Shown here one piece after another: positions 61,121 to 64,000 of a stretch of 64,000 nt of DNA. This DNA is from Anaerolineae bacterium (GTDB lineage Bacteria; Chloroflexota; Anaerolineae; Aggregatilineales; Phototrophicaceae). A program made the position numbers and the translations under genes. The stretch covers positions 100,617 to 164,616 of the forward strand of contig JAJDXR010000064.1 in the NCBI GenBank assembly GCA_022823165.1, read 5' to 3'. Below the pieces are notes generated by a model. That model saw nothing but the letters and a program-made list of their open reading frames with translations, was not told where the DNA came from and made no database searches. The stretch's first letter is position 1; every line of letters begins with the position of its first letter.

Positions 61121-61253
61121 AATCGATTTACTCCTTGTTTCTGTAATGCTGACAAATGAAAAACGCTTCGCCTCGACTTACTCCTTTCATTCTGACATCC
61201 AGCCGACATCCAGCGTAACCCGTGCCGACGTCCAATACAGGCGAGTATAACGC

Positions 61254-61286
61254 ATTCGCCAGTAAAATAACATTTTACAAGCAAAA
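61254..61286 (-). promoter_or_regulatory. Paired TTTTRC-type operators (locus C)
   Basis: TTTTACAAGCAAAA (61273-61286) has one mismatch to the perfect repeat at 55643. A degenerate copy ATTCGCCAGTAAAA lies at 61254-61267, again exactly 19 bp centre to centre. They are about 135-165 bases before the binding-protein start on the minus strand. A possible -10 (TATACT) lies just downstream at 61245-61250. Confidence 0.65.
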
Positions 61287-61312
61287 ACAGGAGTGGTGGT
61301 TACCGTGGCTGC

Positions 61313-61345
61313 GAGTCGCAATGCGAACGCGACTCAGGATTTTTT
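61313..61345 (+). terminator. Terminator-like hairpin with T run
   Basis: GAGTCGC (61313-61319) and GCGACTC (61329-61335) around nine bases, then AGGA and six T (61340-61345). Looks like an intrinsic terminator on the plus strand, but no plus-strand gene precedes it. The remaining 61346-61533 stretch has no gene apart from the IS-like end at 61407. Confidence 0.35.
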
Positions 61346-61406
61346 CACCACAGACAACCTCGTATGGCTGTAGGGTGAGCCACCAGCTCGTCCGCGGAAA
61401 TCTACC

Positions 61407-61432
61407 TGTAGTGGTTCTGAATTATTGGACAC
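61407..61432 (+). mobile_element. Solo terminal sequence related to the IS3-type element at 63862
   Basis: TGTAGTGGTTCTGAATTATT continuing TGGACAC matches the first 26 bases of the element at 63862 (TGTAGTGGTCCTGAAAAACT, then GGACAC) at all but about five positions. Both are preceded by C. No transposase follows here, so this is a relic end of an old insertion or of a deleted copy. Confidence 0.6.
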
Positions 61433-61533
61433 GAAATGCAGGAACTTAGAGAGGACATCCGCATAACGCAGCGGTGCGCGGCAAGCCGGTCGAGTCGGTT
61501 GACTTGAGGCGGAATTTGCTGTGGGCAGGCCAT

Positions 61534-62637
61534 TTAGACTGAGTACAAGTCAGCGATCCTTTGGCGCAGTTGCGCCGACGCGCGCAGGTCAGTGTTGTCG
61601 CTGAATTGGTCGATACTTCCGATTAGCGAATGATCGGCGATGGCCCGTACTTGCGGGTCGTGAATCTCGGCCAGCAGCGCTTTGTTGTAGCGCCAAGCGT
61701 TGCTGACCTGGAAGCCTCGCCCGTGGAATTCTTGCAGCGCCGGTTGGATTAGCGGCGTCAGTTGCAGCGCGTTGTGCTGTCGGTTTAACAGCTCGAAGGC
61801 CGCGCCAAGCTGTCGCTGTCTCTCCCGCCAATTCTCGCTGTATTGGACGGCTCGCAATACAGGGGCAAGCTCATCGGCGCAGTCGAGCTCAGCGAAGGCG
61901 CTGCCGAACCACTTGGGATAAGGCGTGTAACGACGCTCCTGCAAAAAGCATAATTGCATGATGGAGCGGACCAGTCGGCCGGCAATCAGCGCCGAGCCCA
62001 GCGCATCGCCGACGGCGCCGGCCCGCGGCGCCAGATGCTCATCCTGGCCAATGCGATGCCAGGCGCAGGCCAGCATATACAGCCAGAGGTCGCGCGGGTA
62101 GTAGCTCATGCGGTTGCGCGCGGCCTGCAAGTTCAGGTCATCGCGGAAGAGCGCGCCGGCGATTAGGCTGAGCAGCTTGTGCTGTGGAACGCTGAGCCAG
62201 TCGGCGGCGCTCCAGGGCTGATCGGCGGCGATGCCGATATAATCGCGCAGAAAGCCGGCCAGGGTCAGGATTTCGACGCGATGGTTGACGGGTCCGGAGT
62301 CAATGTCCTCCAGGAGCTGGACGCCTTGGTCGCCCGCTTCAGTTTTGGGCGCGCTGAAATTGGTGGAATAGCCCATGAAGCGATAGGGCAGCGCTTCCGC
62401 CAGCAGTGTCTTGATGGCGTCGGCGTGGCGGCGGTGATCCGCGGCCGAGAGGAAGAGCATGACGCGCGGGCCCCAATGGTGATCGATGGAGACGGGGTCG
62501 TCATAGCCGATGACCTCTGAGCCGCTGCCGATCAGAGCGGCGCTGTATGGCAGCCCGGTCCAGCGGCGCGCCAGTATTGGCTGTACTTCTTGCGCAAAAA
62601 AGGCGCGCGACAAGTCCAGCCCTTTGACAAATCTCAT
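61534..62637 (-). CDS. DUF4037-domain protein (nucleotidyltransferase-like)
   Basis: About 367 residues. The segment AALIGSGSEVIGYDDPVSID with HHWGPRVMLFLSAADHRR is the DUF4037 signature and resembles the G-S-x(n)-D-x-D active-site start of minimal nucleotidyltransferases (GSGSEV then D-D and DHHWGPR). The biochemical role is unknown. ATG 62637 is chosen since GGAGG (complement of 62646-62650) is eight bases away; a longer frame reaches 62682. It is divergent from the DAHP synthase gene, with about 120 bases between. Confidence 0.8.
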   Translation of the reverse strand: MRFVKGLDLSRAFFAQEVQPILARRWTGLPYSAALIGSGSEVIGYDDPVSIDHHWGPRVMLFLSAADHRRHADAIKTLLAEALPYRFMGYSTNFSAPKTEAGDQGVQLLEDIDSGPVNHRVEILTLAGFLRDYIGIAADQPWSAADWLSVPQHKLLSLIAGALFRDDLNLQAARNRMSYYPRDLWLYMLACAWHRIGQDEHLAPRAGAVGDALGSALIAGRLVRSIMQLCFLQERRYTPYPKWFGSAFAELDCADELAPVLRAVQYSENWRERQRQLGAAFELLNRQHNALQLTPLIQPALQEFHGRGFQVSNAWRYNKALLAEIHDPQVRAIADHSLIGSIDQFSDNTDLRASAQLRQRIADLYSV

Positions 62638-62758
62638 CCGCATCGCCTCCGCAGCGCGCTTAGCCTGGTTCAGCGCCTGCAAAGAAATCTGACCATGCCA
62701 TTTGACGATAGCTGTGTATAATATCTCTCATGAAGAATCTAGCGCCAGAATCGGGAGA

Positions 62759-63859
62759 ATGAGAACTGTGTCATCTACCAATCGTCTCAAGGAGTTACGA
62801 GACCAAATTGATCCGATAAATATGCAGATCCTGGATTTGCTGAATCATCGCGCAGAGATCGCGCTTGAGATCGGCAAGGTTTTGCAGGAAATGGGCACGC
62901 GCAATTATGACCCGCAGCGGGAAGCGGAGATGCTAACGGCCTTGCAGCTTGCCAATGAGGGTCCATTCAGTAACGAAACTATCTCCAAACTCTTTCACGA
63001 GATCTTTCGCGCTACCTTGCATCTTGAAGAGGAAGACGCGCGCGAGACCATTCTGGTGCAGCGCAAACAGCCGGATCAGCATACCATCATCGAATTCAGC
63101 AACGGCCTGCGCCTGGGCAACGAGAGTTTTGAAGTCATCGCTGGTCCCTGCGCGGTGGAAAGCTACGAGCAGATGGACACGGTGGGCGCGGCGCTGGCGG
63201 AGCGCGGCGTCAAGATGATCCGCGGCATGGGTTACAAGCCGCGTACTTCGCCCTATGATTTCCAGGGTATGGGCGAAGAGGGCTTGCAGATCGCTCGTCA
63301 GGTCGCCGACAAGTATGGTCTGGTTGTCATCAGCGAGGTCTTGGATTTGTCGCTGATCCCGATGATGGATGACTATGTGGACGCCTTCTGGGTGGGCGCG
63401 CGCAATATGCAGAACAGCTTTCTGCTGCGGGCGCTGGGCGATCAGAGCAAGCCGGTGCTGCTAAAACGCGGCTTCGGCGCGACGCTCAAGGAGTTCATAT
63501 ACGCCGCCGAATACATCATGGCCGGCGGCAACCAGGACGTGATTCTAATGGAGCGCGGCATCCGCACCTTCAGCGAATGGACGCGCAATACGCTGGATAT
63601 CAGCGCGGTGCCGCTGCTTAAGCAGGAGACGCATCTGCCGATCATCGTGGATATTTCGCATTCGGCCGGCCGGCGCGACATCGCCAATCCGCTGGGGCGC
63701 GTGGCGCGGGTCAGCGGCGCGGACGGCTTGATGGTGGAGGTCCACCCCAATCCGGACGTGGCCATGTCAGACGCCAAGCAGCAGCTGAATCTGGAGCAGT
63801 TCAATCAGCTGATGGACGATGTCGAGTCGATTGGCGAGCGCTATCGGGCGCCAGCTTAA
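62759..63859 (+). CDS. aroF: Bifunctional chorismate mutase/DAHP synthase (type I-beta)
   Basis: About 366 residues. Residues 1-90 are an AroQ-type chorismate mutase (RLKELRDQIDPINMQILDLL, then RAEIALEIGKV). Residues about 110-360 are the DAHP synthase barrel: EVIAGPCAVES, MGYKPRTSPYDFQGMG, LLKRGFGATLKEF, DISHSAGRRD and MVEVHPNPDVAMSDAKQQL with metal and phosphate ligands. It joins phosphoenolpyruvate and erythrose-4-phosphate as the first step of aromatic amino acid synthesis; the mutase part usually gives feedback control by chorismate or prephenate. ATG 62759 has GGGAG immediately upstream, so GTG 62768 remains possible. A TATAAT lies at 62717-62722. Symbol is tentative. Confidence 0.93.
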   Translation: MRTVSSTNRLKELRDQIDPINMQILDLLNHRAEIALEIGKVLQEMGTRNYDPQREAEMLTALQLANEGPFSNETISKLFHEIFRATLHLEEEDARETILVQRKQPDQHTIIEFSNGLRLGNESFEVIAGPCAVESYEQMDTVGAALAERGVKMIRGMGYKPRTSPYDFQGMGEEGLQIARQVADKYGLVVISEVLDLSLIPMMDDYVDAFWVGARNMQNSFLLRALGDQSKPVLLKRGFGATLKEFIYAAEYIMAGGNQDVILMERGIRTFSEWTRNTLDISAVPLLKQETHLPIIVDISHSAGRRDIANPLGRVARVSGADGLMVEVHPNPDVAMSDAKQQLNLEQFNQLMDDVESIGERYRAPA

Positions 63860-63861
63860 CC

Positions 63862-64000
63862 TGTAGTGGTCCTGAAAAACTGGACACCTAGTAAAGAGAG
63901 TATACTAGATGCTCAGCAAAGGAAGGACGCTCGTGGGAAAATATCGCAAGTACTCGGCAGAGACGAAAGTCAGGATTGTGTTGGAAATCCTTCGGGGTGA
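63862..64000 (+). mobile_element. IS3-family insertion sequence, left end (cut by window)
   Basis: The terminal sequence TGTAGTGGTCCTGAAAAACT, continuing GGACACC, starts three bases after the DAHP synthase stop codon. A transposase frame follows 70 bases later. The other end is outside the window. It may have been inserted very close to the aro gene without disrupting it. Confidence 0.75.
63933..64000 (+). CDS. IS3-family transposase OrfA (3' end outside window)
   Basis: The first 22 codons read VGKYRKYSAETKVRIVLEIL, the usual start of an IS3 OrfA helix-turn-helix (compare G-K-R-R-K-F-S-A-E-F-K). GTG 63933 with GGAAGG six bases upstream is preferred to ATG 63909. Only the beginning is visible. 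Confidence 0.8.
   Translation, partial: MGKYRKYSAETKVRIVLEILRG

Noticed and set aside
61313..61345. Terminator for a hidden plus-strand gene upstream
   Set aside because: The upstream plus strand is the complement of the sugar-binding protein gene; no gene was found that it could serve, so only the hairpin itself is reported.
62702..62722. Promoter TTGACG/TATAAT before the DAHP synthase gene
   Set aside because: The two hexamers are only nine bases apart, too close for one sigma70 promoter; only the TATAAT may be real, with a weak unidentified -35.

Overview
The window (64 kb, high GC) reads as a chromosome segment of a heterotrophic bacterium, most likely a Chloroflexota (Anaerolineae/Caldilineae-like) lineage. 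The reasons are gene content and style: many sugar, peptide and polyamine ABC importers with lipid-free signal peptides, a lone lipoyl protein beside E1 genes, and a LysM/beta-helix surface protein. No rRNA or other marker fixes the taxonomy, so this is an inference. No tRNA, rRNA or CRISPR array was seen.

Layout. 1-5824 (+): two sugar ABC permeases followed by an unknown protein, an FAD amine/amino-acid oxidoreductase, an aldo/keto reductase and a PLP alanine-racemase/D-threonine-aldolase-like protein. 5830-11254 (-): a sugar importer operon (binding protein, two permeases) with its own LacI regulator and a dehydrogenase, headed by two tandem LacI-type operators. 11983-18423 (+): a complete peptide-type (Dpp/Opp) importer whose DppC-like permease carries an extra domain resembling a substrate-binding protein. 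18997-24465 (+): a membrane-anchored small protein, a large beta-helix/LysM surface protein, a decayed permease end and a GH32 fructan hydrolase. 24825-31140 (+): a polyamine-type importer joined to nucleoside phosphorylase and adenine deaminase. 31167-38785 (-): a nine-gene run with amidohydrolase, two SDRs, lipoyl protein, E1 beta and alpha, M20 hydrolase, RidA and a YheO/DauR-like regulator, divergent from a creatininase-family gene (38903-39778). 39968-43549 (+): a second peptide-type binding protein with two permeases but no ATPases.

43602-47332 and 54708-61286 appear to form one regulatory unit. Three promoter regions (44811-44843, 55624-55656, 61254-61286) carry paired inverted repeats of the form TTTTRCnnGCAAAA, always 19 bp centre to centre. 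They sit before a binding-protein-like gene without a signal peptide, a MaoC/IclR/Gfo-Idh group, an amidohydrolase, a CaiB/MaoC/L-rhamnose-mutarotase group and a sugar ABC importer. The IclR protein at 45413-46219 is the obvious candidate regulator; the substrate may be a deoxysugar.

47400-54314 is accessory: a hendecad-repeat coiled-coil membrane protein and a small relative, fragments that look like a DUF1156 methylase and a DUF499 ATPase on either side of a truncated IS630 transposase, and a type III restriction-modification system. Its mod gene is interrupted at a run of ten G, which looks phase variable. The window ends with a DUF4037 protein, a chorismate mutase/DAHP synthase and the start of an IS3-family element, whose terminal sequence also occurs alone at 61407.

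All five junctions between a binding-protein gene and the next permease gene contain a strong inverted repeat, which suggests a common way of making more binding protein than permease.
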